From Eopsaltria australis (lineage: Eukaryota > Chordata > Aves > Passeriformes > Petroicidae), in contig JAVTVJ010000001.1 of the NCBI GenBank assembly GCA_034509425.1, positions 9,328,001 through 9,392,000 of the forward strand: a stretch of 64,000 bases of DNA, written 5' to 3'. Below, one piece after another: positions 23,816 through 38,400 of the stretch; the first letter of the stretch is position 1; each line of letters opens with the position of its first letter. The translations under genes were made by a program, and so were the position numbers. The notes below the pieces were generated by a model. It was not told where the DNA came from, ran no database searches, and worked only from the letters and a program-made list of their open reading frames with translations.

Positions 23816-26800
23816 AATCTCTAGAAATTATGATGAAAAAATGAATGTTTTCCTGTTCCTGGCTTGCTCCATTTTCCTTACGTGCACTGCACATTTTCAG
23901 AAGAGCAAATGGTTGGAGTATTTCTAAGGCTGCTTACCTCTGTGTCTGATGTTGAACTGCTTTGATATATCACTTGATTGCAAACAGTCCTGTTAAAATC
24001 TGTGATGTGGTCTCTGCAAAATTTCAAGGGGAATCTTTGGTTTCTTACTGGAATTAAATTATAAATACTGATGTTTGTTTTAAGTGTGTGTATATACATG
24101 TAGGTATGCATATATATTTATTTAAAGTCTGTGTTTCCTTCTCTTTGTGGGAGTAGGGACTGCTGGTAGGAGAAATATTTTAGATGGAAACTTATCTTCT
24201 AACCACAGTCAGCTATTGGGATACATGGGAATGAGTTTATATGGTAGAATTGTTTTGGTATTCACACTCCAGAGCCTTTGTTTCTTTCTTTTTCTTCCAT
24301 TTTACTCATTTGGTTTTACTGTAAACAGGTTATTGCTAATAATTTGGGATATTTCTGGATCATCTTCTAGCATATGTGAATCAAGCAATCAGGAGGCTGA
24401 CAGGTTTCAAGTAATGGGAGCCATTTCAGTGTACAAGGGGTTAATGTCTGACAGATGATGTGTATGATTTAGCTAGAAAAAACATGATTTGTGTCAAGGA
24501 GCAAAAGGTTCAAGGAAGAAGAGAGATTCCTTTAACTTTGTTCTTTTTTAAATATGAAAAAACCTGGTTTTATTCTTGGTTCTTTTTTATTTTTAAAGGT
24601 AATAATTATTTCACAGTAGCATGAATATTGGCTGGGCTTTCACATTTGGGTCCCTACTTTTTCAGACAAGTGTCTCCTTTTTTGTATTTGTTTTAATTTA
24701 TATTAATAGCATATTCAAAGAAAAAGAATGTTTCTACGTTCTACAGTATTCCTGTGTAAGACATTTCCTATCTGTCAGTTTGAAGCTGGGAAGATTCATG
24801 TCACATCAGCATACAGTGTTTTTCTTCCCAGTTCCTCCAACCTTGAGCCTTGTGGCTATGTATGTGGGAGTGAATGTTTTTGTCTTCAGCCGCAAAGGAG
24901 AGAGAGCTAGCAGGGTTCTCTCAAATGCTGTTTAAACAACAGCAAAATCGAAAATAAACAAATAAGCAAGCCCCTTCCAAAACTCCCAAAAGTGCTCATT
25001 TCTATCGAAAATCGGGGTCAATAATCAAATCAGCATAAAGACTCTGCTTCTTGTAAAACAGTAGATATTCATTACTCAAGAAAACTGAAAAATAGGCTGT
25101 ATTTTAAGCATTGCCCTGTATATAGATGAAACTGTTCCCAGGCATGTATGAGCCTCACTTGATGTGAAGTGATGGGGATAGAATATCACGCACATCCATT
25201 TGCTTTGGATTTTGATTGGCTTGATCTTGATTTAGTGAAGATGTGCAGCAGCATCCTGTGCTGCCTGGAAAGCCACGCTTGGAAGTGAGTGCAACCTAGA
25301 AAAATGTTATTGCCTACAGTGGTTCTTCAGGAACTCTCATTCCTTCCCGTCCCACTTACATCCAGCAAAAATGATTGTTTCCTTATGACTTGAGAGCCTC
25401 CCCATGGTAACAACATCCAAGACTATCACTGACCTCTGTTAAACCTGTGTGAAACCTGTGTGCTAGAAGTACAATTTGTCGCTCACAGCTTTGTTGTTTT
25501 AAATTATTTTGTTTATAGTGACCACTCAGCTTTCTATCACGTAATCCTGCCAGGAATTCACAGCACATAGCTCTAGCAAAATCAGGCTGAGCAGGCACAG
25601 ATTTTGTCTATTGGCACCATCTACAAGGGACAATGACATGAGTTATCAAAATACTTGGGGAATGATAGGCATATTTCTTTTTTTTTCTGGAGAATGGTAA
25701 TAATAATTTTCGTGTTTACAGTACCATAATATTCTAATTATAAAAAAAAACAAACAAAAAAACGAAACAAACTAAGACTTGATCAATGTTAGACTTTTCC
25801 AAATCAGCAATGATTCTTTTTTTGTTTGGTTGAGTTTTTTGGTTGATTGGTTGGCTGGCTGGGGAGTTTCTTTGTATTTCAGGAATGCTGCAGCACAGAA
25901 GATCCTGGAACGGTAGGGGTGGGATACAGTGTTGAGTCAGTGGTTGCAAGAAGCTCAGTTCCCATGGACAAAAACTCCTATGAGCCAAGCAGACAATGAA
26001 GGGGGAAGGAGGGGAGGAGCTCTTAAGAAAGTCTTTGGCTTTGGAAAACTGACTTTCTTAAGTAACAGAGATAGCGAGGCAAAACTTGTCTCTTAGCAAA
26101 GAAATTAATTGTCATAGACCATAACAGATGATGGCCTAACAGCCACTAATTTTGACATGCACAGCAGGGGATGTCTTCTGCATGTCATAGACACTGGGTA
26201 ACATCCAGGAAAATAACTGAGTATCAGCAGCCTAAGGTTAAGAATAATCAGAACCTATATTAAATTTTACTGTGGGTAAGTGCCAGGTGAAAGACGAAGT
26301 GTTAACTGATTAGATACTTAATGTGATTGGAATGGAGCAGGTCATTTCAGTGCTAATTATAGTCCAACAAGAGAAGAACTTGCCCAGCTGTACGTACATG
26401 TATAAGGGCATAGGTGGAGGAAGAAGCTGTTAAAGGTTTGCAATACTTTCTGAGACAGATATATTATAATCTAGGTCTAATACAAGCATGCACTTAGGAA
26501 CAGACCGAGTGAACTTGAAGTTGTTTAGAGCCATGTAGTTGGGCTGTAGGCATGGGCATATTGCCTCTCAGTAAATTATATGCAAATGAAATGAGGGTTT
26601 GGAGGTATTTGGTTTTGATTCTGGTCAACTAGGGAGATGTTGTGTGTGAGTTCTGTTAGCTGCAGCTGGAAACATTCAGTTGCATTAAACAGGAAAATAT
26701 CAGTGCCTAATGCTTTACCATTCATCCATAAAATAGCTTAGCTAAGAAAAGAAAATATGTCTAACAGGAAATAGTAAGTATAGCTAACGTTATTTGCAAA

Positions 26801-29800
26801 GACAGTTTTGATTATACTTCACAATCTTGCTTAATTTTTTTAGAAGAGCTTCTTCTTCCAGGGAAGAGTGGGAAACTATTGTTCCTGAATTGTTGCCATA
26901 CCCCCATAATGTTTCTATTGTTCAGAGGTGTACATCATGAGAGGTTACTTTGACTTTGGCCTTACAACAGTGGCAAAGAGGAAACTTTAGTTAGCAAAAG
27001 CTCAATAGAACAGGGTAAATAGAATTTCGCTTTCTGCTCCACTTGTCTATGCAAAATCATTTTTTTATTCCTGGAAGATCACTTAGTGGCCAAATAATGC
27101 AGTGGAATCTGTTGCAATAATGTTGTTGCACTAAAAAAAACCATACTACAGTATACTGAAATGCTACACTATACTTTTCAAGTGAATTCTGGCAATACAA
27201 ATTAGGAAAGTACATAGATGCATTAATTTTATTTTTGTTTTTGTTTTTTGGCTCTTTCTTACTCCCATTAAAGAGTCATTAATGCACAGTATGCCTTGTC
27301 CACTACTGGGAACTAATGGGCTGCAGTCTGTTGACACAGGTCATGGCATTTGAATTGTGTGTAAAATGCAGCCTGTTACTTTAAGCATTATGCATATAAT
27401 TCATTAAATGTCATTGCTTTAAGATGATTCTGTTCTTGCAGTCAAGAATTATGAAGCACTTTCCAGCACTTCTGTTCTTGATCTTGGGCCAAAGAATCAA
27501 GACTCTTCATGAATTTCAGTTTGATTTATAAACTATTTGGAAACACTCAAGCTAAGTAGCTCTACAGGACAGTTGTTAATAGAGGTGACAGATGTTTGTT
27601 TTCCTTAGAAACTAAAATTTCTGTGAGAATATAAGATTCTCAAGTTGTCTAAGCTTTTCTGCCTACCAGCAGTCCTCAAAGAGGTCATCAAATATGTAAA
27701 AGTCTACTCTGAGGAAGAACCAAAGCTGTCATGTTCTGTGATGGGAGGGAAAGAAGCAGTTTGGGCAGGCTAGTAGGGGGATGGGAATTTACTTGGACAT
27801 GTTTTTATCTTTTTTACTGCTTTGCTGTGGGAGCTGCTGAATTTTTCATGCAATAATAAAGTCCATTTGATATTAATAGACTCCCGATCACTAAAGAAAT
27901 TACTTGTAGGATCAGAATCATTAGTGTGAGAGTTGTTCGGCTGGCCCCCGATTAAATTATATCCAATGAGGCAATAAACAATAAAAAAAATACACTTTTT
28001 TTCCCCCCAATAATTATTTGATGAGTTTTCTTCTTCCTCTGTGCAATTTTATGCTAAGGATTTGCTATTGCGGTCTGATGGCAGGTAGAAGGCAATGAAA
28101 AACATCTCAAAAAATCCCCTGGCTTTGCTCCTGGATTTCAAGTTAGTTTCATGGGATGGGGGCCAGCACAAAGTATATGTGAAATATAACAAATAATATG
28201 GAATTTGGGGATTTTTTTTTTAATTTGCTTTATCCTCTTACAGATGGCAAAATTAATTTCACCCTACTTATTTTCTGTTACAATCTTTCCACTTCAGTGT
28301 GCCTATTTTGAAGATGAGCAGGCGGATGAGACTGGGCTTACGTAGGCTGAGGTAGTTGCAGTGAGGTATAAATACTTCATGATTTATTTAACCTTTGAGC
28401 AGAAATTCCTTTCTGGTAGAATTAATCTGGAAATAGCTGAGGTGTGCTACCACTTAAGTTATGATTGATCATGCAATATAACAAAACTCTACTGGCATCA
28501 GGTTTAGGACTGATGTACATATAAATATAATGCAGATAAAGCTGCCAGGTGCTGTGACTGACAGGTGGGTTCAACGTATTCTTGGCAAGAAGACTCAGCC
28601 TTGACTCTCCAGGTAATAAAATGTGTACAGTTGAATGACAGTTGGGAAGCAATTTAAGCAAAGTCTAGTGTGTGATGACCGATGCACACACAAATTAATA
28701 ACTGACTTTCTGGAAAGTTAGAGATTAATCTTGGTATTTTAAATGAGTTAATCCATGTGGACTAGTATCCACTTAAGGCAATCATATTAATTACCTGGGG
28801 GAGGTCAGATGTTTATTTGCAAAATTATGCTAAGCATTCATCTTTCATTTGGGGCTGAGGACCAAGTATTTCACCTGGGTCAGAGGGCTGCCAGAATGTC
28901 TAACTCTAGAGCTGGTAGTGCAACACTTTTTTGGTTTTGTCTCTCCATAAGGGCCAAAGGTCAAAGAAAGGATCAAAACTGTCTGTTCATTGTGTTCAAT
29001 AACATGTTTCTTGAAGCTGACAGATTCACTAACAAATGTACTTTGTTACTATTTATCCCCTGAGGTAAGCCATAGAAAAGCAAGAACAATTGAAAAAAAA
29101 ATGGCAGAGAAAAGCAAATGGTTTCTGGATCCCTAATGATAGGAAAGGAGGGTAGGCCATAGGTGTTTAATTCTAACTTCTCTTATGACTTCTGTTACAA
29201 GAAATGTGCTAAACTTACTTTATATTATTACATATTTGTTGTACATGTTAATGTTTTTCATTATTATGTTGCACTTTTGTCAGACTACTGCTTGGCAGTT
29301 CCTATCACTAAAATATTTCTGTCCTTTAACTGTGTTGTTTCTCACATATCAATCATTAGTTAAACTGTCATAGAATCATATTCTGATGGCACCATCTAAA
29401 GAAGGCTGTCATCACACAATAAACCATTCATTATGAGTATCCTGGCCACAACTGTGGTTTTGCCTTGAAAAAACTACTGACATTTCAGGTTTTTCCAGAG
29501 CTCCTATTCCTACTGGTATTTCTTTTTTTGCCCTCCAAATATCTGGAAGCAGCTAACGTGGCTGCAGGTTGTAGAGGTTTTAAGTGGGTGAATTTGTAGG
29601 AATAGTATCTCCTTTTATGGTGCAATTTAAAAGTATCCTCCTCCTGTTAAGATCACCCTTTGCCAAAAAGATCAGTGCTTCAGAGAATCAGTATCATTAA
29701 TGAAGTTATTTTGTGTGTGAGGAACACTGAAGTTTTTCCAATTGAAAGTACCTAAGTGTCTGTTTCTGCCTTTTTTCTAAATATTCTTTTTCTTTGGGTC

Positions 29801-32800
29801 TTGATGTTTTCCTCCAGTGTGATATTGGACTTGCACAACAGTGTTTGTGGCATAGGTGTAATGCTTCAGGTAGTTATATTACTACAGACAGTCACATTTT
29901 TTTTCTTCAATAAATAGCCATAAAACTGAGCAAATAAATATGTTTGCATTTGATGCAATGCCAAATACTGTATTATCAAAAATGTTCACTTGAAACTGTA
30001 CCTGTTTGGGAGTGCTTTCCAGTTACTAATAAAACAAAATATTTGTTGTGGGGGAGGGATGTCTAATCTTATGTCTAAACATCTAAAGTAACAGCAAACA
30101 TTTGTATGTGGAGGCCTTGTAATGGTGTAATGCTGTGAGCTGGGGAACGGGGAATGGTGGAAAATAGCAAAGGCAGAGCCTGATGAGGAGCTAAAATAGT
30201 TTTGGTGGTGTGACATTCAACAAACTGAGTTCAAGAAAAAAAGCCCAAATCAAACTGCTCTAAGTTTTCTTTTCTGAATAAGAGGACAGTGTAATCAAGT
30301 GGATCATAAATACTTTTTTGAATGAGGAATGTTTATAGGATCTAATGACTTAGTCTTAGACTGCCACGAATTCCAGTGAGGGGAGGCATTCAGATTGGTA
30401 GAGACCTGAAAGTTGCAAGTTTCCAAGAGAAATGCTGCTTGAGCCAAGCAAATGTGGTAGCGAGGTGACCACCCTTTCTCGCATAGCGCATATCCAGTCA
30501 CTTCTGCCTTCAGGTAACTCAAGCAGAGGCTTAGGAATCCAATTTTCAGTGGTAGAGAAGAAGAAGCAATAAATCAGGTCAGGTCCAAAAGTCTCTCTTT
30601 GTATACGGTGTCTGCAAACAATGCTTGGAGTAGACTATAAACAAGAGAAGTTTATAATAGTAATTCAGAATATTTTCTTTGCCCTTTGTGTTGTATAATT
30701 TAGAGGCCTTCTAGGTTGGAGGTGTGTTCAGTAGCCCTGAATTATTCCTTCTCCCATCAGTTTGTACAGCATAGTCTTAACTGATGCCTTTCCTCTGAGA
30801 TTCCTCTGATGAGAAATCCAGCTTGAATACTGGATACTATTGGTAGCATTTTCTCCATGATGCTCCTTAATTCTATGGAAATATTCTCCAGAGTGTGTTA
30901 TCATTTAAAAATATTTTCCACTCTCTGTCCCTGTAAGAATGGTATTTATATAACACAAAAAGTGACTCATGGATGAATGGCTCAGCAGAACATCCTGGCT
31001 GCTTTTTTACATTTTGGTACTTTTCTGTGCTTCTCTTTATCAAAAACTAATCAGGAATGATTGATTGCATCACTTCAGCTTTATACCTATCAAAATGTTG
31101 ATAGTAAATTGGAGAATGTTGCTTTTCAATAATTCTTTTTATAAGAGGGAAGGAGATATCTATTTAACTGTACTCATGACTGTTCTGGGATTGAATTCCC
31201 ACATGTTTAAATAAACTGTCTTTCAAGAAGAGAAATTTTGATAAGGGCAGATCAGAGATCTGATAGATGTTTGAAGGGAGGGGGGTTTAGGTATAAAGGA
31301 CTTTTTTCCATAAGACAAAGTTTAACATTTTTTTAAGATGAGTAACAAGCAGAACTCACTTCTCTGCCAGTCAGATCAGTGACATGACTGAAATTATTAG
31401 TTTTTTATTAGATGTATATTTTCTCCATGCATTTGACAAAACATGCATCTCTTAGTGCCTAAGATTGAGAGGAAGAGAAATAAGTGAGGATTTCTGCATT
31501 TTCTGTATAAAGCATCAAGTGTTCTGAATGCCACATTTGCTTAATGTTACTTGTACAGTGATTAGAAATGGAGCTGACAGTCTGAGTTGGGCAAAACGTT
31601 TGCTGGGTAAGGATAGAAAATAGAATTGAGTGATAGCTTGGGGTTTTTATCACCATCCAGAATGAAATTTTAGCGTATCAATCAGCTGCAACACCTTTGG
31701 GAGCAGAATAATGATGAAGCAGTGTTTGTGGAGCCGTTGCCATTGCCCTGTGGACTGCTTAGAGGAGCTGACCTGCTGCCACTCCGTCTCAGAAGAGCTG
31801 TCTGTCACTAGCAGGTATAGGTGTGCCAGCTCTCTCCTGCAGCTCAGAGAAACTGAGCAGCTGAGGCTGTTCCACCCATGAAACCACTGCCTAAACTTTA
31901 GCAGACAAAAATTCAATTTTCTTGTCTTAGTCAACGATTAATGGGGAAAGTGGCTGTGCTGTCAAGTGCTCACTGTTGAATGATTTTTCTCAGCTGAGAG
32001 GGATGCATGAATGGAAAAATAACTTCACTAATTTCAAGCAATTTAGCTCTAATGACTTTTTAAAAGCCCCACAAGCTAGGTGGTCCAAAGAAAGGCTCTA
32101 GGAGAAGTTATGTAAACACTAAATAGATGCAATTACTTTCATTTGCTTTCATAAAAAATTCACTTATTTTCCTGGCAAGAGTTTATAGTTGAAAATGAAA
32201 TAATAAAGACATTTTAAATAATTTTGTAAAATATGGATTTGGTTTTTTATCCCAGAAGAATTATGATTAAATAGCTCAAAGTTGAGTTAATTTGAAAACC
32301 TTCAGAATGCTTTTCAGTGGAAAGTATAGTTTTATCAAAGTAGAAACTAAATACAAATATAAAAAACAAGGCTTTCTCGTGTATTTCAAAGAAAAAATAA
32401 ATAAAAATTAAAATTATTTTATTTCATATATGAGTTTGCATTTAAAGGAACTTTTTGATTCAAAGAATTATATGATATATAGTTTAAGTACAGTGTCTTG
32501 TTGAGAATGGATAAAAAATAGAATGTCAGACTTTTCTTCAGAAGAGTAATTGAGGTTTTTGCTAGCTGTAACAAAGGCTTCTTTAACTCATGCTGATATA
32601 TTGGAGATGCATTATAGATCACTGAGAAGGCAAATGATAATGTATCACTTACTTTATTTGACAAATGTACTTTCTTTAATTAGCTACAGTACTTCATAGA
32701 CTATTAGCAAATATTTTGCTGTCTGTCCCTTAAAGAATGATTTCTCATAAAGAGACCTTGCAGCATCAATCGATTAAGTCTTGATTTGAGATGAAGTGTC

Positions 32801-34929
32801 CTCAGAATTTTGTGAGCAAAGTCTGCCTGTGCAGTTTCTTGAAGCATGAGTTGCAGAGTTTGATGTAGAAATCAGTTTTGTCTATCCTTTATTAAACCTG
32901 TGAGGGTTTTGTTTTAATTCTACTAAATTATGTTTTCTGATAGAAACTGTGTTGTCTTTTGCTGGAACTGTTAGATAGAGGTCACGTTCCATTTTAATTC
33001 AATTTCTGAAAGTTAGAAAAAGACAGTGTTCAGTCACAGATTAAATAATCTCCAAAGCAGATCTAATCAAACATTTTAAATCTTTCCAAAAGCAATATAA
33101 GCCATCTCATTCTGTTATTCCTTTCTTTTTTGCATTTATTGTTTGGAGGAAGCTCGTGTTTGTAACTAAATACATACTTCTTAAAGAGTAAATTTTCCAG
33201 GAGGAAGAACACATCAAGAAGTCTATTTTGGTCACCGTCCAGTTAGGAGGTGCAATAATGCATATTTCAGGTATTTTATTCATTTGAAAACACAAATGTA
33301 GCTGCTGCCTAAACACATGGCAAGTGTTTTGAGGATGAGTTCTAGCCTGATGGTTTCCATCAAACAGCCTGTCCTAGTGGGCACTATTCTGAAACAGTAA
33401 AGGCTCATTGCAGAATATAAAACACCATTTGAGAAGATACAGAGCATCATGCCTTCTCTGTGTGCAGTGCAAATGGATAGGAGGAGAAAAAGACATACGC
33501 ACTTTGCATCTCAGGGGTTCGGTGACAAGCTGCAGATGAGACTGCAGGTTTATGCACGCTCCATACTTTCTTGCCTGACAGTAGAAATGCCAGCATCAAT
33601 TTGACTCCTCTCTTGCTTAACTTGCAAAATGTCAGTCAGTAGCTGCAGTGGTTTATGGAAATGAGGGTAATGTCAACTTACTTCAGTGTTATGCTTTACA
33701 TGCTTTAAGCAAATAAGACCACTGTCATAGCTCACTTTTAGTCTGAAAAGTTTGAGGTATTTTGGATTTGAGCAATAACTCATTGTAACATGCTTCTCAC
33801 ATGATGCTGGACATGACATGGCTATTGCCACCAAGATACTTTTGATGAATGCTTTTAGCCCTGGATTATAGAATTCTAACGTGAGTGATTCTGGATGATC
33901 AAATTATTAGTTGTGTAGTGGATGGTGCTCCTCTTCCTGCTCAGGTATATGCTGTTACTCCTAGAGGTCCTATGGAATTTGTTTTAGAAAAAAACTACCT
34001 TTGATGTATTATTTTAGCCTCAAACATTAGGAGATTATGGTTGTGGAGTCATTTAACCCTGAAATTAATTGCCGAAGATCAAGATCTTCCATGCTCTGTT
34101 AAATTATCGTGGTGATACATGAATAAGGGAGAAGATTTGTGTTAGTCTAAGGGAATTTATGTAAGGCTTTGTAAATTATATATGGAGATTCATCAAAAAA
34201 GATGTAAAAATATTTCAATTCACAATTTGCATCTTAAGCCTAGGGGTGCGAATCATGAAATATAGAAGAAAAAAGAAGACAAGATGTGTAGGAGGGAGTT
34301 GAAAGAGAAATGCTGGCGTTGGTAGGCTGATCTTCCTGACCAGTGTGGTTAGTGGAGAGGGGGAGGCTTCCTTTTTGCCCTTCAAGATAACTTCAGTTCT
34401 CAGTCTTTACTGTGGTGTAGTGTCAGTAGGGTTGGACTCGCACACTGGTTTGGATTAAGATTGGGCCAGAGAGCTCATCATATTTGTTGTTAGAAGCATG
34501 GGCAGACTGGGAGGAGCAGGAACATTTATCTGGATGAAGCTAAAAATGAGTGGTGAGCAGGTAGATACAGGTGCAGGTATGTGACTGGTTTCAACAGGGA
34601 GCTTTTTATTTTTTATGTTTACAATTAAAAATCCAGTTTAAATATCCTTTTCTGACCATCTTCTATGTAGTCACAGTCTTTCCAGGGGCTTAAGAGAAAT
34701 TCTAGGAAGAGACTGGTTTCCACTGCCTAAAATTAGCCTCGAGAATACCCCTTAGAGGTACTACAGTTTGTGTTCTCTCTGTATAAACTTTTTCAAGAGG
34801 GTGTGTGGAGGAAATCTAGCCAAGAATAGAAAGGGGTTTCATATTGCTAGGCTATATAAAACTGCAAGGGTTTGCCAGGTTCTTCCATGGTTCTTGAGCT
34901 CAGTTAACCCTCTGTACGTTGTGTAGTTC

Positions 34930-35468
34930 TGTCCTGGTATAACCCCAGAGAGAAACCAAACACCACACAGCGTACTCCACCCCACAGCAGGATGGGGGAG
35001 AGAATCAAAAGGGCAGAAGTGGGATAACTCAAGGGTTGAGTTAAAGCCAGTTCAATAGGACAGAAAAGGAAGAAAATAATAATAACTATATTGATAAAAG
35101 AAATATGCAGAACAAGTGATGCACAATGTGATTGCTCACGCCCTTGCTGACCCATGCCCAGATAGCTCCCATGCAGTGGCCCCCAGCCAGTTTTCCCCTT
35201 GGTTTATGTACTGAGCATGACACCATGTGATATGGAATATCCCTCTGCTCTGATGTCCTGGCTGTGTCTTCTGTCACCTTCTGCCCCTTCAGCCTTCTTG
35301 CTGTCATAGCATGAGAAACTGAAAGTCCTTACCTTAGTATAAACACTCCTTAGCAGCAACTGAAAACACCAGTGTTTTTACAACAGTGTTCTCATCCTAA
35401 ATACAAAACACAGCAGTGTACTAGTCTCTAGGAATAAAGTTAACTCAATCCCAGCAGAAACCAAGGCA
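34930..35468 (-). mobile_element. solo LTR of a common avian endogenous retrovirus family
   Basis: On the minus strand it runs from TGCCTTGGTTTCTGCTGGG to CTCTGGGGTTATACCAGGACA. As I recall it, a widespread bird ERVL-type LTR starts TGTCCTGGTTTCAGCTGGGA and ends in a GACA terminus. Internal landmarks also fit: GCTGTGTTTTGTATTTAG, GGATATTCCATATCACATG, the TATA-like CAGTACATAAAC, CATTGTGCATCACTTGTTCT and TTTTCTGTCCTATTGAACTG. The flanks carry AGTTC on the left and AGCTC on the right, a 5-bp duplication with one mismatch. No internal genes remain. It is antisense to CHST9 in intron 2. Confidence 0.9.
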
Positions 35469-38400
35469 AGCTCTAGTTAACTTTTAAGATCCCTTTGAAA
35501 GACCTGTTCAGATGCTGATCAACAAAGTGCAGATACTGTTCTGGGGATATAAGAGGAAAATACTGGAAAAAAGACCTGCCACATAAAATGCTGCAAGGGG
35601 AAGTGTTGTATGGTGTGTTGCACCCTCTTTCAGCCATTATACATTGAGGAAGTTTCTTTCTGTTTCATGAAGGTGGATGGCTTTTGCTTTACATGTGATG
35701 TGCTTACCTGGTAAACAGAAAATTCAGAGATTTATGGCATCAAATTCTTTTGTCTCCCTTTCCTGTGGGACAAGGCATGATCTCTTATTCAAAGTCCTAG
35801 ATATGGTGGAAGATAACATGTTCTGTCTGAGCTTGCCAATGATTTCTTAAGAAAATAATACACAAAACTTGTGCCCTAGTTCCCTGTCTTCAAACCAGAG
35901 ATGATGCCAGGTCCTACTTTGAAGGCTTCATCTGCTATTAGAATCCTGTGCTAACAGAGACATAGCATTTCAGGTTCCATGGAAGCTTGTATCGTGTTTG
36001 GTGTGCTTTGAGACCCTTCCTTACAAAGGCAAGAGAACATTCCTCACAGAAGGATGAAGCTCTCTTTATTCCATTTCTTCTTAATAACTCTCAAAATCTG
36101 TGTCATTACGAATTTAATCCCAAAACAGAATTTTGCCATTCCTCAAGATTTATGCTCTTCTTTCATTGCTTACAAAATTCTTTTAACCAATTCATTTGCT
36201 TTATCAAAATGTATTGTCTAGTCAGATAAAATGATTTCTTGTAAATGGCAATGGTCACTGCATTCAGGCTCAGAAGCTCTGGTTGTAAAGCAGACAGGTG
36301 GTGTATAAAACTAAACTGTAAGAATACTTTCTGATTTATGCTAGTTTAAGATCTATCACTTATCAGTCTGTCAGTATGATTCTTTAGTTTACTGCATTTA
36401 GAAGCCAAGTCTCTTCACTATCTCTGGTTTTCTGGGTCTGTATGTTCTTTTATATTTGGCTTAATAAAGCAAAATTAGAAAATAAAAAACAACACCCTCA
36501 ACATATATTGATTTAAAATATTAAGCAATTCTGAATATGTAATTAAAGTAATAAATGAAACATTGAACTAAAAAACTTACATCTAATAAATTCACAATTT
36601 ACAGACTTCCAATAAATATTATGTCAATATCTGTAAGGCAGTTGTATATAACTTGAGTATTCACACATTTAAGAGCCTAAAGAAGTGGGAAAATACAATT
36701 TATACTTCACTAACCATTTAAGCTAGAAATGTATATGAAGGTTACAGTCTTGTATTTCAGCATCCATTATCTCCAAAGATGTGGTGGGAGATGTTTCAGT
36801 GCTGTTTATATTAAAGGTATTAATGCTGATCACAGTGGTCTACCCAAGAGTTGTTTCATAACCCTGATATATTCTTCTTTACATATCCTAGTATTGTATG
36901 TTTACTTCTCAGGGTTAATGTTAATGTTTAAACATTTTGCATCTGGTATGTTAAGAGTCCTCACAGAGTCTGAATCTTTCTGCCTATAAGTTTTTGCCAT
37001 GTTCTATTTCCCTTTTTGTTGCCTCTCATTATCAAAAGCAAAGTAGATGCATTTTTGATGGGGGCTTTTTGAGCCTCGTATAAAGATTTATGGATTTCTT
37101 CATGTTTTCTACATACTTGAGCTATAAACTGCTCAATTGTATGAAAGATTGCTCTGAAGAGTGGAGTGAAGACAGTGGAAAATGCAGCATGAGGGATGGT
37201 AATTTGTGTTAACACATCAATTTGACGTGACTACAGATACTTCTTATTATCAAGGAAATACCATCCCAAGACAAAATTGTTAAATTTTCTGTGCAATATC
37301 CAAACTACCACCCATAATTCTTTGAGTATTCTTTTTATCTGAGGTTGACAGATTCACTGTTTCTTTTTGTTCTCACATTTCTCTTGCAACCCCTCAGGCA
37401 GAATGTTCTTTTCTTATAATTTTAATTCCAACAGCTATATATAATAAGGAGAAAGAAAATATTGAGAACTGATGGGCACAAATAAATAAAGGAGAGCAAG
37501 TAAGCTTAAACACATTAACTTCCTTTGCTTTTCTTATCTGCACCCAAGAGCCTCAAACTACCTTCTTTTTGGAGGTAATGTTGTAATGATTTATTGCTAG
37601 GATGTTCTTTTGCACCGAAAAGACTTAAAAAGCAAATGTTTACAATATAAGCTAAAGTAAAAAAGGAGTCCAGTTATACCAATAATCAGAGTGGGGAAAA
37701 AAACTGTGTTCTTATTAGTGGTCAAAGATACAAAGTATGTTTCCTTTTGTGCTGCCCGAAGTAATTAATCATAAAGCCCTGATTTGTTGCACAGGACAAC
37801 TAATTCTGTCATTAAAGACAATACACATACACACACATATTTATACACACTATACACGTTGTTTTTTACACTCTTTCTTGTCCCTTTGACCTGGATATGC
37901 AGTAGGATCTCGAAGTACTGTGAACAGAGTATCTTCTTGGTAGTAGGTGAGAGATGAAAAACATTTTTTCAACTTTTTGACTTTCCTTTCGAGATCAGCT
38001 TGGATTTAGCATGAACTGTTCATGGTTTATTTCTGCTGCTCTGGTGCATCCATGACTTTATTTTTACTATTTTCATGTACAAGTAGTTATAGTTCATTAT
38101 CTTGTCATGCTTACTGAAGGAAAGTGTTTATTCCTTATCGAGCATTAGATAGCTTCAGTCATGTTTTTAACTTTTTATAAAAAATAAATAACATTAGTGA
38201 GGCGAGTGATGTAAGAGTTAGAGGCTGGCAGGCAGAAATATGCTTTGTTCTTTTTGGCTAGTAATTGCAGGGTTTGCTCTCCCACACCCTTGCTTTATGT
38301 ATGGAGCCTGCAGAACTGAATGTAAGATATTAAAAGGTTTAACTTCTGGTAGTTTAATGGTTGGTTGACTGACATGAAAAAACAGAGTACACTTTGCTCA

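Noticed and set aside
29370..29400. TCATAGAATCATATTC, similar to the tail of CR1 elements.
   Set aside because: Only about a dozen bases match and no CR1 body follows.
34904..35307. Minus-strand frames of 83 and 73 codons.
   Set aside because: They fall inside the solo LTR and are not retroviral coding sequence.
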